This document shows, in pieces, positions 16,060 to 24,161 of a stretch of 64,000 nt of DNA. The number at the start of each line of letters is the position of its first letter. The stretch's first letter is position 1. A program made the position numbers and the translations under genes. Under the pieces are notes generated by a model that was given only the letters and a program-made list of their open reading frames with translations, did no database searches and was not told the DNA's origin. This DNA is from Halorubrum sp. DM2 (GTDB lineage: Archaea > Halobacteriota > Halobacteria > Halobacteriales > Haloferacaceae), in contig NZ_LR594487.1 in NCBI RefSeq assembly GCF_901686465.1, forward strand, positions 2,521,149 through 2,585,148, read 5' to 3'.

Positions 16060-17382
16060 CTAAAACGTCCAGTCGCCGGTGAGCTTCATCCCGGTCGCCT
16101 TCCCTTCATCTTCGAGTGCCGCGGCGACGGTGTCGGTGTCGCGGCGCGGGATCGACACGTCGGCGTCGGCGAGGTCGACGACGAGTTCGGTCAGGAGGAT
16201 CGCCTGCTCTCTGAGGTTCCGCGACTCCAGTTTGTCGAGCGTGTCGGCGTGCGTGTGTCCCCACCCGCGGCCGCGGCCCTCGGTCTCGCCGGAGATCATG
16301 TACCCCGGGATCCCGCGCTTCACGAACGGCCAGTGGTCGCTGTGCGGGACCATCTCCTCGCCCGTCGATATCGGGTGATCGAAGCGGTCGCTCACCCGCT
16401 CGGCGGCGTCCGCGAGCGCGTCGAAGTCGTGGTGGTCGACGCGTAAGGTCCGGCCGAACACGTTGCTGTCGACGTTGACGACGGCGCGGACCGCCTCCCG
16501 GTCGGCGGCTTCGGCGGCCACCGACGAGCCGACCAGTCCGACCTCCTCGGAGCCGAACGCGGCGAACCGCACCCGCACGTCGAGTTCGTCTTCCCGGGCC
16601 GCGAGCGCCCGCGCGACCTCGACTATCGTCGCCGTGCCCGCGCCGTTGTCCATCGCGCCCTCCGCGAGGTCGTGGGCGTCGACGTGCGAGGAGACGATCA
16701 GGTGTTCGTCGGTGTCGGGACCGAGCTCGGCGACGGCGTTCCCGCTCGTCGCCGCGGGCGTCTCGCAGTCGACCGCGACGGTCAGTTCGTCGCCCTCGTT
16801 CCGCCGCCCGAGCCGCGCGCCCGCTTCCTTCGAGACGCCGACGGCGGGGATATCGCCGACGGGCGCGTCCGCGGTCCCCACGCTCCCGGTCGGCGGGAGC
16901 GTCCCCTCGACGTGGTTGGCGAAGACGAAGGCGGCCGCGCCCGCGTCGACGGCGCGGTAGTACTTCTCGCGGCGGTGGATGAACCGGTCGACGGAGTCGG
17001 GGGTGTCCGACGAGACCATCACGACCTTGCCGTCGAGGTCGGCCTCGAAGTCCGCGGGGACGCCGTGAGCGAGGTCGACGAACTCGCCCGTCGCCTCGCC
17101 GCTCGGGCTTCGCGGCAGCGCGATACAGGCGTTCGGCCCGACCGCGAGCGGCTCGCCCGTCGCGGCGTCCCGGACCGCGCTGTCGCCGCGCTCCCAGCCT
17201 TGGATCTCGAACTCCTCTATCGCCGCGTTCCGCGCGCCGGCGTCGGCGAACGCGTCGCGCGTCAGCTCCAGCGCCTCGCGCTCGCCCGCCGAGCCGGCCA
17301 TTCGGGTGCCGACGTCGACCAAGTCGAGGAGGTGGTTCCAGCCCGCGTCGCTCGTGAACGTCTCGCCGATCCAGTCGGTCAT
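16060..17382 (-). CDS. M28-family aminopeptidase with PA domain
   Basis: A 440-residue zinc peptidase. Metal ligands of the two-zinc M28 site are visible: His and Asp in SSHVDAHDLAEGAMDNGAG, Glu in AAFGSEEVGLVGSS, Asp in VNVDSNVFGRTL and the last His in EMVPHSDHWPFVK. A protease-associated (PA) domain sits between about residues 110 and 205 (AGAAAFVFANHVEG). No signal peptide is apparent, so it is likely cytoplasmic. It should remove N-terminal residues from peptides. The gene is in the minus-strand series with the DUF420 gene about 115 nt upstream; operon membership is uncertain. Confidence 0.9.
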   Translation of the reverse strand: MTDWIGETFTSDAGWNHLLDLVDVGTRMAGSAGEREALELTRDAFADAGARNAAIEEFEIQGWERGDSAVRDAATGEPLAVGPNACIALPRSPSGEATGEFVDLAHGVPADFEADLDGKVVMVSSDTPDSVDRFIHRREKYYRAVDAGAAAFVFANHVEGTLPPTGSVGTADAPVGDIPAVGVSKEAGARLGRRNEGDELTVAVDCETPAATSGNAVAELGPDTDEHLIVSSHVDAHDLAEGAMDNGAGTATIVEVARALAAREDELDVRVRFAAFGSEEVGLVGSSVAAEAADREAVRAVVNVDSNVFGRTLRVDHHDFDALADAAERVSDRFDHPISTGEEMVPHSDHWPFVKRGIPGYMISGETEGRGRGWGHTHADTLDKLESRNLREQAILLTELVVDLADADVSIPRRDTDTVAAALEDEGKATGMKLTGDWTF

Positions 17383-17497
17383 GGGTGGAAGTGTCGCGGC
17401 CGCGGGTCAAACGTTGCGGTGTCGGCGGGGGCGACCGGGACCGCCCCGCGGAGCGCGAGGAGAATCCCCGTGTCGTCAGACCGGAATCCCCCGGCCG

Positions 17498-18157
17498 TCA
17501 GACCGGAACGGCCGGCAGGAGGACCGTCGCGGCCTCGGCGGCCGCGAACGTCGAGTCGTACAGGTGGTTCAAGAGGAGGTAGGTGACGACGCCGAGCGCG
17601 AGCGAGAGGATCCACGCGCTCGCGGCGATCCGACCGACGCGGCGGTGCGGCGTCTCGGTGCGCAGTTCCTGCTCCGTGTGGGTGAGTCCGAGGACGATGG
17701 CGTAGAGGACGACGGGCACCGAAACCACGGAGAGGACGATGTGGATCGCGAGCATGACCAAGTACGCCGGGTACACCCAGTCCCACAGCGGGACCCACGC
17801 GTACGTCGAGTCCAGCACGAACTCCTTGGTGCCGCCGCCCGCGACCTTCGGGAGGTACATCGCGAGGAAGAGGAGGATGAGGACGAACGACGTCGTCATC
17901 GCCGCGGCGTGTTTCTTCACCTCGTCGTTGCGGATCCAGTACCACCCGAGCGAGAGGGAGAGTACGGTGACGGTGTTGACGGCGGCGATGGCGTGCGCGA
18001 GGAGGTCGACGGTCCCCTGCGTGAGCGTCGGGAACAGCGCTTGGAACTCGGGGACGAGGAACACGCCACCGACGGCCCCGTAGCCGACGATCGTGAGGAG
18101 GACGGTTATCGCGGTGGGGTGTTCCGCGGCCCTGTCGCGGACGCTGGCGGTGGACAT
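17498..18157 (-). CDS. DUF420 family membrane protein
   Basis: A 219-residue protein with about six transmembrane segments, matching COG2322/DUF420 (YozB/CtaM-like). Conserved His residues lie in helices: LLAHAIAAVNTV, DEVKKHAAAMTTSFVL and VMLAIHIVLSVVSVP. Bacterial relatives are needed for maturation of a heme-copper terminal oxidase, and haloarchaeal copies usually sit close to respiratory genes, as here. Whether it binds heme is not known. The start ATG at 18157 gives an N-terminal soluble stretch of about 16 residues. Confidence 0.86.
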   Translation of the reverse strand: MSTASVRDRAAEHPTAITVLLTIVGYGAVGGVFLVPEFQALFPTLTQGTVDLLAHAIAAVNTVTVLSLSLGWYWIRNDEVKKHAAAMTTSFVLILLFLAMYLPKVAGGGTKEFVLDSTYAWVPLWDWVYPAYLVMLAIHIVLSVVSVPVVLYAIVLGLTHTEQELRTETPHRRVGRIAASAWILSLALGVVTYLLLNHLYDSTFAAAEAATVLLPAVPV

Positions 18158-18230
18158 ACCTGACGTACTCTCGGGAGCGTTATTGGCCTTTCGAGGCCGG
18201 TCCCCGTCGCCGGAACCGGGCAGTCAGAAC

Positions 18231-19283
18231 TCAGTCGTCGATGACGCCGGTCGCGGTCGCGACCTCGATCGCGGCCTCCTCGTTGATCCCACCTTGCAGG
18301 ATCGTGTAGCGGTCGCGGATCTCGTGGGCGCTCGTCAGGGCGGCGATCAGCTCCGCGTCGTCGATCCCGAGTTCGCCCGCCGTCGTCGGGGCGTCGAGTT
18401 CGGCGAGCGCGTCGCGGATGGCGTTCCACCGGCCGTTCTCGCCGCTGTGGAGGTACTCGGTCATGATCGACGCGACGCCGACCTGGTGGCCGTGGAGCGC
18501 CTTCCCGGGCGCGATGCGGTCGAGCTGGTGGGAGATGAGGTGTTCCGCGCCGGAGGCGGGCCGCGAGGAGCCGGCGATGGACATCGCGACGCCCGAGGAG
18601 ACGAGCGCCTTCACGACCACCCACGCCGACTCCTCTAACCCCGGCCGGATCATGTCGGCGTTCTCGACGAGCAGCTCCGCGGTCATCTCCGAGAGCGCGC
18701 CCGCGTACTCGCTGTACTCGACGTTTCGCAGGCGACGGGCGAGCCGCCAGTCCTTCACGGCGGTGTAGTTGGAGATGATGTCCGCACAGCCCGCGGTGGT
18801 GAGCCGCCACGGCGCGTCCGCGATCAGCGTCGTGTCCGCGACGACGGCGAGCGGCGGGTCGGCGGCGACCGAGTGGCGCGTGTCGCCCTCGGGGATCGAC
18901 GACCGACCGGAGACGATCCCGTCGTGGGAGGCGACCGTCGGGACGGAGACGAAGCCGACGTCGAGGTGGTCGGCGGCCATCTTCGCGATGTCGATCGGCT
19001 TCCCGCCGCCCAGCGCTATCAGGTAGCCGGGGTCGACCGCCTCCGCGGTCTCTTTCAGCTCCTCGACGGCCGCGAAGGAGGCCTCCTCGACGACGGCTGT
19101 CGCGGGGTCGTCGAACTGTGCCCGGACGCGGTCGCCGGCGATCTCGTTCGGCGTCGGGCTGGTCACGATCAGCGGCCGTCCCGTGAGGTAGAGGTCGCCG
19201 ACCGCCTCTCCGAGGTCGTCGAGGACGTCGTGTCCCACGAGGACGTTCCGCGGGAGCTTGATCCACGTCGTCTTCTCGAACAT
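18231..19283 (-). CDS. egsA: sn-Glycerol-1-phosphate dehydrogenase
   Basis: A 350-residue NAD(P)-dependent enzyme that reduces dihydroxyacetone phosphate to sn-glycerol-1-phosphate, the archaeal membrane lipid backbone. Recognisable parts are the nucleotide loop LIALGGGKPIDIAKMAA, the active-site segment PTVASHDGIVSGRSSI, and the zinc ligands Asp in TTAGCADIISN and His in GAEHLISHQLD and ALHGHQVGVAS. Length equals the family norm. I took the ATG at 19283 (MFEKTTWIKLPR) instead of an ATG 39 nt upstream, since this is where archaeal homologues begin. This gene alone argues that the host is archaeal. It appears monocistronic. Confidence 0.96.
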   Translation of the reverse strand: MFEKTTWIKLPRNVLVGHDVLDDLGEAVGDLYLTGRPLIVTSPTPNEIAGDRVRAQFDDPATAVVEEASFAAVEELKETAEAVDPGYLIALGGGKPIDIAKMAADHLDVGFVSVPTVASHDGIVSGRSSIPEGDTRHSVAADPPLAVVADTTLIADAPWRLTTAGCADIISNYTAVKDWRLARRLRNVEYSEYAGALSEMTAELLVENADMIRPGLEESAWVVVKALVSSGVAMSIAGSSRPASGAEHLISHQLDRIAPGKALHGHQVGVASIMTEYLHSGENGRWNAIRDALAELDAPTTAGELGIDDAELIAALTSAHEIRDRYTILQGGINEEAAIEVATATGVIDD

Positions 19284-19372
19284 ACGGGTCGGTCGCGCCG
19301 ACGGGGCAAAGCCGTTGTCCATGTCGGTCGGGGGAACCCGGATGTCGGCCGACTCGGCCTCTCGCGTTCAAC

Positions 19373-20071
19373 TCAGGCGGCCAGCGCCGAGAGCGTCGTC
19401 GCCGCGTCGTAGAGGAAGTAGACGCCGAAGCCGGCGAGCACGACGGCGGAGCCGACGGCGACGACCGGCGCGAACGTCTCGATCCGGCGCTCCGCGGCGA
19501 CGAGTCCGGTCGGGAACCCGGTGACCCAGAGCAACACGCCGAGGAAGAAGCCGACGATGAGCGCGGGCGATCCGGTGGCGACGACGAACGTCCCGGCGAG
19601 GTCAGCGCCGACGACGGGGAGCCGGGCGAGGACGTCGAGCTCGCCGGGCTGGAGGAGTCCGACGCCGATGGTCAGCCAGAACAGCACCTGGTACGGGTTC
19701 GTCAGGGCGAGCACCAGCGCCTTGCGGAACCCCTTCCCCTCCGCGACGACCGGCTCCTCGCTCTCGGTCGGGCGGAACGACGCTCGCGCGCCCCGCGCCG
19801 CATCGACGGCGAAGTACAGCATCAAGACGCCGCCGACCGCGACCATGAAGCCCTGTAACAGCGGGAACGACTCCACGACCGCGACGACGCCGACGTACGC
19901 GAGAACGAAGAAGATCGCGTCGGCCGTCGCGGCTCCGAGACCGGCCCTGACCCCGGCGAGCCGACCCCGGAGGACCGACTCCTCGGCGATCACCGCGTTC
20001 ATCGGGCCGGGCGGGGCCGCGAGCGCCAGTCCGAAGACGACGCCCGCGCCGAGCGTGACGAAGCTACTCAC
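19373..20071 (-). CDS. LysE-family amino-acid exporter
   Basis: A 232-residue membrane protein with about six helices. It has the LysE/RhtB N-terminal signature: a helix followed by LAAPPGPMNAVIAEESVLRG and AGLGAATADAIFFVLAYVG. The central loop is acidic (RPTESEEPVVAEGKGF) and precedes ALVLALTNPYQVLFWLTIGVG, another family hallmark. It probably exports amino acids or similar metabolites; the substrate is not evident. The GTG at 20071 was chosen because upstream in-frame residues are not hydrophobic and family proteins start right before the first helix. Confidence 0.88.
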   Translation of the reverse strand: MSSFVTLGAGVVFGLALAAPPGPMNAVIAEESVLRGRLAGVRAGLGAATADAIFFVLAYVGVVAVVESFPLLQGFMVAVGGVLMLYFAVDAARGARASFRPTESEEPVVAEGKGFRKALVLALTNPYQVLFWLTIGVGLLQPGELDVLARLPVVGADLAGTFVVATGSPALIVGFFLGVLLWVTGFPTGLVAAERRIETFAPVVAVGSAVVLAGFGVYFLYDAATTLSALAA

Positions 20072-20215
20072 ACCGCTCGAAACGCCCGGTTTTGTGAAAA
20101 ACCCCGCGACAGAGAGGCGGTCGATAGCGGTGGGTTCCGGGCCGTACGCCCGAGATCGCCGCATCGACGGACGGATGTGGACACGGCGATCGGCCCGAGC
20201 GGGGGGACGTTCCGA

Positions 20216-21013
20216 CTACGCGTCCTGAAGCTCGGCGTCGCGGAGCGCCTCGTTGAGGTCCTCGCGGACCCGCTCGCCGGTCTCGCGGTCCATCGCCGTG
20301 GTGACGATCCGGTTCTCTTGGACGCTGGAGCCGTCCCGTAAGAGGAGCCGGACGTTTCCGTTGGTCCCCGCGCGCGTCGCCTTCGCTCGGAGCCCCGTCC
20401 GCGACCCGGTGCCGCCGGCGTCGATGGGGCCGGGAACGATCTTCTTGACGTGCGGGTGTTCCGCGACGGTCTGGACGGCCTTCCGGCCCTTGCGGTCGCC
20501 GATGAGCGTCGAGTGGGACCCGCCGATTTTCTCCCGCGGCGGCGTCTCGACCACCGCCAGCGACCGGTCGCCCCTGCGGTCGAGGACCCACGCGACGACC
20601 GGACTCACGTCTTCCCGAGCGCCGCCGTCGCGCGTGCCGTTCGCGGTCGATTCGCCGCGTCGGCCGCTCGAACCGCCGTCTGGGACGCGGTAGAACTCGT
20701 GGTGGAGCTGCGCGCGCGTCTCGCGGAGCGGCGCACGCTCGCCGGCTGCGTAGACGGTCTCGGGGCGCTTCCGTCGGATCTCGTCGGCGACGCGGCCGGC
20801 GAAGTTCCGGAGCTGGACCTCGCTCAGCCGCTCGCCCTCTTCCGGGCGCGTGGTGACCGTCGTCTGGCCGACGACCGCGTCCTCGTCGAGTATCGTCAGG
20901 TGCGCGCGGTCGCTCTCGAACTCGGCGACGACCGCGTCGGCGTTGGCGGTGTTGCAGGTCAGACAGTAGTCCCCCGGCTTCTCGATCGGGGTGCCACACC
21001 GCCGGCAGTTCAT
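20216..21013 (-). CDS. DUF2103 predicted metal-binding protein
   Basis: A 265-residue archaeal protein. It opens with a zinc ribbon (MNCRRCGTPI, then DYCLTCNTAN, CxxC...CxxC). The rest carries the DUF2103/COG4031 core with GGSHSTLIGDRKGRKAVQTV and EHPHVKKIVPGPI. A disordered Gly/Arg/Asp stretch lies between (about residues 111-131). Function is unknown; the conserved GxSHxTLIG block and basic surface might bind a nucleic acid, which is only a guess. The ATG at 21013 is fixed by the N-terminal zinc ribbon. Monocistronic; tandem short repeats lie just upstream. Confidence 0.82.
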   Translation of the reverse strand: MNCRRCGTPIEKPGDYCLTCNTANADAVVAEFESDRAHLTILDEDAVVGQTTVTTRPEEGERLSEVQLRNFAGRVADEIRRKRPETVYAAGERAPLRETRAQLHHEFYRVPDGGSSGRRGESTANGTRDGGAREDVSPVVAWVLDRRGDRSLAVVETPPREKIGGSHSTLIGDRKGRKAVQTVAEHPHVKKIVPGPIDAGGTGSRTGLRAKATRAGTNGNVRLLLRDGSSVQENRIVTTAMDRETGERVREDLNEALRDAELQDA

Positions 21014-21070
21014 AGCGGACCGAGGGGCGTGCGAGATAAAAGGGCGTCCGTTGTGGGCGTCGCGGAACGA

Positions 21071-21125
21071 GGACGTCCGCGGGTTCGTCGCGGAGAGAGG
21101 GCGTCCGTAGGTTCGTCGCGGAGAG
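21071..21125 (+). repeat. Tandem 27-bp direct repeat
   Basis: Two 27-bp units at 21071-21097 and 21099-21125, differing at only a few positions, share CGTCCG and GGTTCGTCGCGGAGAG. They fill the gap between the divergent DUF2103 and membrane-protein genes. They may be binding sites for a regulator of either gene or a simple slippage duplication. Confidence 0.7.
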
Positions 21126-21185
21126 GGCATCCGCCGCGACCGCAGGGAGCAACCCATATTAGTGTCCCCGGCGTCGAAACGCGGT

Positions 21186-21821
21186 ATGAACGACTCGCGG
21201 CCCGACAGAAACCCGGACGAAGAGACCGTCGAGGACCGGCTGGCCCGGCTGGTCCGCGGCGGCCGCACCAACGCGATCGCCGCGTGGGCGATGGTCGCGG
21301 TGCTCGTCGGGGTGTTCGTCGAGAGCATTCTCGACGCCGACCTGCTGTCGCTCGTGTTCGTCGTCGGCCTCGTCGCGGTCGTCGTGGCCCCCGCCGTCTC
21401 GGCGCGGGACTGGAAGGTGTTGCTCCCGGCCGAACTGCTCGGGCTCGCGCTGCTGCCGACGCTCGTGCGCGCGCTGCTCGGCGGCGAACTCGGCGTCTTC
21501 GCGACGTACCTCGCCATCGCCGCCTTAGCGCTCGTCATAATCGTCGAGTTCCACATGTTCACGTTGCTTCAGGTCACCCACTGGTTCGCGGTCGCGCTCG
21601 TCACGCTGACGACGCTGGCGACGGCCGGCGCGTGGACGATCCTGCGGTGGAACGCCGACCGGCTGCTCGACACCGCCTACCTGACGACCAACGAGGCGCT
21701 GATGATCGAGTGGATCTACGTGACGCTGGCCGGACTCGCCGCGGGGATCCTCTTCGACGCGTACTTCAGACGCCGCGGCCGCCGCCTCCGTCGCGCGATC
21801 CGGCGGGTGGTGCGCCGATGA
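21186..21821 (+). CDS. Membrane protein, unknown function
   Basis: A 211-residue protein with an N-terminal acidic soluble stretch (about 30 residues), then hydrophobic segments at about 31-50, 52-71, 77-99, 104-125, 130-150 and 177-195, and a strongly arginine-rich C-terminus (RRRGRRLRRAIRRVVRR). The ATG at 21186 is favoured over an earlier start 24 nt upstream. It overlaps the next membrane-protein gene by ATGA, so the two are co-translated and their products probably interact. I do not recognise the family. Confidence 0.8.
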   Translation: MNDSRPDRNPDEETVEDRLARLVRGGRTNAIAAWAMVAVLVGVFVESILDADLLSLVFVVGLVAVVVAPAVSARDWKVLLPAELLGLALLPTLVRALLGGELGVFATYLAIAALALVIIVEFHMFTLLQVTHWFAVALVTLTTLATAGAWTILRWNADRLLDTAYLTTNEALMIEWIYVTLAGLAAGILFDAYFRRRGRRLRRAIRRVVRR

Positions 21822-22480
21822 GGATCCTGCCGCGCCCTTCGATGCGAACGCAGCGGCGGCTCACCAGAGTCATGCAGGTCGTTCTCGTCGGGATCATCGT
21901 CTACGGGCTGTTCGGAAGCAGATACGGCCTGCCCGGCGGCGGGACGAAGGCGGTCACCAACGGGACGATAGGCCTGCTCGTCACGTTCATCCCGGCGATG
22001 CTCGAACGGAACTACGACATCCCGCTCGACCCGTGGCTCGGCGTGTGGATCACGGCCGCGGTGTTCCTCCACACGCTCGGGTCGGCGTGGTTCTACGCGC
22101 AGATCGGCTGGTGGGATCACCTCACGCACGCGCTGTCCGCGTCGCTCGTCGCGGGCGCGGGCTACACCGCAATCCGCGCCGTCGACCTCCACAGCGACGA
22201 GATCAGGATCCCCGCCCGCTTCGCGTTCGTCTTCATCTTCGTGGTGGTGCTCGGATTCGGCGTCTTCTGGGAGCTGTTCGAGTTCGGGCTCGACATCGTC
22301 GCCGACGAGACCGGGATCGACATGCCGCTCGCCCAGCACGGGCTCGACGACACGGTGGGCGACCTGACGTACAACTCGATAGGCGCGCTGCTCGTCGCGG
22401 TCTTCGGACAGGCGCACCTCGCCGGCGTCGCGGACGACGTTCGGGAGGGGCTGTTCTCCGACGCCAACTCGGGGAAGTAG
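21818..22480 (+). CDS. DUF2238-like membrane protein
   Basis: A 220-residue protein with five or six helices. Polar residues within helices form the pattern of DUF2238/YjdF-type proteins: WWDHLTHALSASLVAGAGY, then FWELFEFGLDI, then DTVGDLTYNSIGALLVA. These His, Glu and Asp residues could form a metal or substrate site inside the membrane. Function unknown. Translationally coupled to the preceding membrane-protein gene, so a two-component membrane complex is plausible. Confidence 0.8.
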   Translation: MRILPRPSMRTQRRLTRVMQVVLVGIIVYGLFGSRYGLPGGGTKAVTNGTIGLLVTFIPAMLERNYDIPLDPWLGVWITAAVFLHTLGSAWFYAQIGWWDHLTHALSASLVAGAGYTAIRAVDLHSDEIRIPARFAFVFIFVVVLGFGVFWELFEFGLDIVADETGIDMPLAQHGLDDTVGDLTYNSIGALLVAVFGQAHLAGVADDVREGLFSDANSGK

Positions 22481-22502
22481 CGACGCTACCCCGGGAAGTA
22501 GT

Positions 22503-23657
22503 TCAGCTCAGACAGGCGGCGACGACCCGCAGCGCCGCCTCGCCGCGCACCTCGTTCGCGAGCAGCGGGACCCGCTTCACGTCGCGGCCGCGGAACAGGT
22601 CGGTCGCCTCCCGGAGCGCGTTCTGCTGGACGTCCCACCGACGCGCACAGAACTCGCAGCTGTCGGGGTTCGGCTCGACCACCCAGTCGGGGTCGATTCC
22701 GGTCGCACCCCCGCCGGTCACGTCGCCGACGCCCTCCATCACGCGGTTGACGACCAGCGTGTTCACCGGAATGCCGAACTCGTCGAGGCGCGCGACGAGC
22801 CGCTCGGACTCGACGACGCTCATCTCCTCGGGGATCATCACGACGCGGAAGTCGGTCTTCGCCGGGTCCCGGAGGACGGCGCGCAGTCGCTCGATGCGCT
22901 CGCGCAGCGCTTCGAGGTCCGCAGAGGGGTCGGGGTCGTCGTCGCCCCCGCCGAACATCCCCTTGATCCCGTCCATCATCCCGGAGAAGCGCTGGCGGAG
23001 CTTCATCACGCGACCGAGCATCGAGTCCATGATCTCCGGTAGTTGGAGCAGCCGGAGGGTGTGCCCGGTCGGCGCGGTGTCGACGACGACGCGGTCGAAC
23101 CGCGGGTCGTCGAGATATTCGAGGAGCTGGCGCATCGCCGCGGCCTCGTCCGCACCGGGCATCGTCCCGCCGAGGAGGTCGCCGAGGCCGCCTTCGTCGC
23201 CCGGGGCCTCGGCGTCACCGCCCATCCCGCCCATCGCATCGCCCATCTCGCCGAGTCCGCCGAGGGGGTCAGCGTCGGCACCGAACATCCCCTCATCGAC
23301 CGCGGCGTCGGGGTCGATCTCGGCCGCGTACAGCGGCATGTCCTCGCATATCTGCGCCGGCTCGGCGGGGATCTCGGTCTCGTAGGTGTCCGAGAGCGAG
23401 TGCGCGGGGTCGGTGGAGACGACGAGCGTGCGGACGCCCCCGGCAGCCGAGGCGAGCCCCGTCGCGGCCGCCATCGTCGTCTTCCCGACGCCGCCTTTCC
23501 CGCCGTACAGCACGTAGTCCGGCGCGTCGACGCCCGCGGGGAGGTCGGCGACCGCTTCGCTGACGACCGCCGTGTCGCTGTCCGCTGTCTCGGGGGCGTC
23601 GACGGAGTCGTCCGCCTCGTCGACGCGGTCAACCGGCTCGACGTCGATGTCGTCCAT
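22503..23657 (-). CDS. ArsA/GET3-family ATPase
   Basis: A 384-residue cytoplasmic P-loop ATPase. The first 45 residues are an acidic tail. The deviant Walker A is GGKGGVGKT (52-60), the switch I region STDPAHSLSDTYE follows, and switch II is VVVDTAPTGHTLRLL. A CEFCARRW motif near the C-terminus provides a CxxC, the same position where Get3-type proteins bind zinc. A Gly/Met-rich insertion (GGLGEMGDAMGGMGG) sits in the variable helical domain that in Get3 contacts membrane-protein clients. Arsenite-pump versus tail-anchored-protein targeting cannot be separated by sequence; no arsenic genes are adjacent, so targeting is more likely. Confidence 0.88.
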   Translation of the reverse strand: MDDIDVEPVDRVDEADDSVDAPETADSDTAVVSEAVADLPAGVDAPDYVLYGGKGGVGKTTMAAATGLASAAGGVRTLVVSTDPAHSLSDTYETEIPAEPAQICEDMPLYAAEIDPDAAVDEGMFGADADPLGGLGEMGDAMGGMGGDAEAPGDEGGLGDLLGGTMPGADEAAAMRQLLEYLDDPRFDRVVVDTAPTGHTLRLLQLPEIMDSMLGRVMKLRQRFSGMMDGIKGMFGGGDDDPDPSADLEALRERIERLRAVLRDPAKTDFRVVMIPEEMSVVESERLVARLDEFGIPVNTLVVNRVMEGVGDVTGGGATGIDPDWVVEPNPDSCEFCARRWDVQQNALREATDLFRGRDVKRVPLLANEVRGEAALRVVAACLS

Positions 23658-23767
23658 ACCCGCGTGTCGTCACGGCGGGCACCTGTACCCGTCGGTCTAT
23701 ACGAATCGAGATCGAGTCGAGATTGCGTTTCGGTAGTCGCCTTCGGGGGGTCTGGGAACCCTCTCGG

Positions 23768-24147
23768 TGACACGACCGCCGAAGCCCTAGCCGCTCGATA
23801 CAAGACGATCGTTACCGGCGACACGACCACCGAAGCCCCAGCCGTGAGGCGGACAGACGCTCGCTGCGCTCCTCACTCAGTCGCTCGTTTCACTCGCTCC
23901 CTCGTTGCGGTGCTTACTTCGCCTCTGCCCGCCTCGCGCCTGCCCCTTCGAGTCCCGCCCCGCACCGCGCAGCACCGCACCTCACGCCTCCCCAGCCTCG
24001 TCGCTGGCACCCTCCGCTTCGCTCCGGGAGCCAGCGACTCCCTCGCGCGACGCTGTCGCCGGCGGCGAAGCCGCCGGCTATCGGAGAGACCGGAGGTCTC
24101 TCCCTACTCGCGGCCGCCGGTGGCGGCCGCTCGCAGGCGCGCGCCAC
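23768..24147 (+). repeat. Dispersed structured element, copy 2
   Basis: Second copy of the element described at 3081-3436. Head units carry GACCGCCGAAGCCCTAGCCG and GACCACCGAAGCCCCAGCCG about 53 nt apart. Hairpin 1 arms are 23839-23851 and 23930-23942; hairpin 2 arms GTCGCTGGC (24000-24008) and GCCAGCGAC (24030-24038) are perfect yet different in sequence from copy 1. The third hairpin region is expanded by three consecutive perfect 9-bp stems with 3-nt loops: 24058-24078, 24083-24103 and 24110-24130. It ends with GCGCGCCAC 14 nt beyond the aroA stop, antisense to aroA. Confidence 0.85.
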
Positions 24148-24161
24148 GGCAGGTGGTCGGC

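Noticed and set aside
24058..24130. CRISPR-like array in element copy 2
   Set aside because: The three units are unrelated palindromes with 3-nt loops, not identical repeats separated by spacers, and no cas genes are present.
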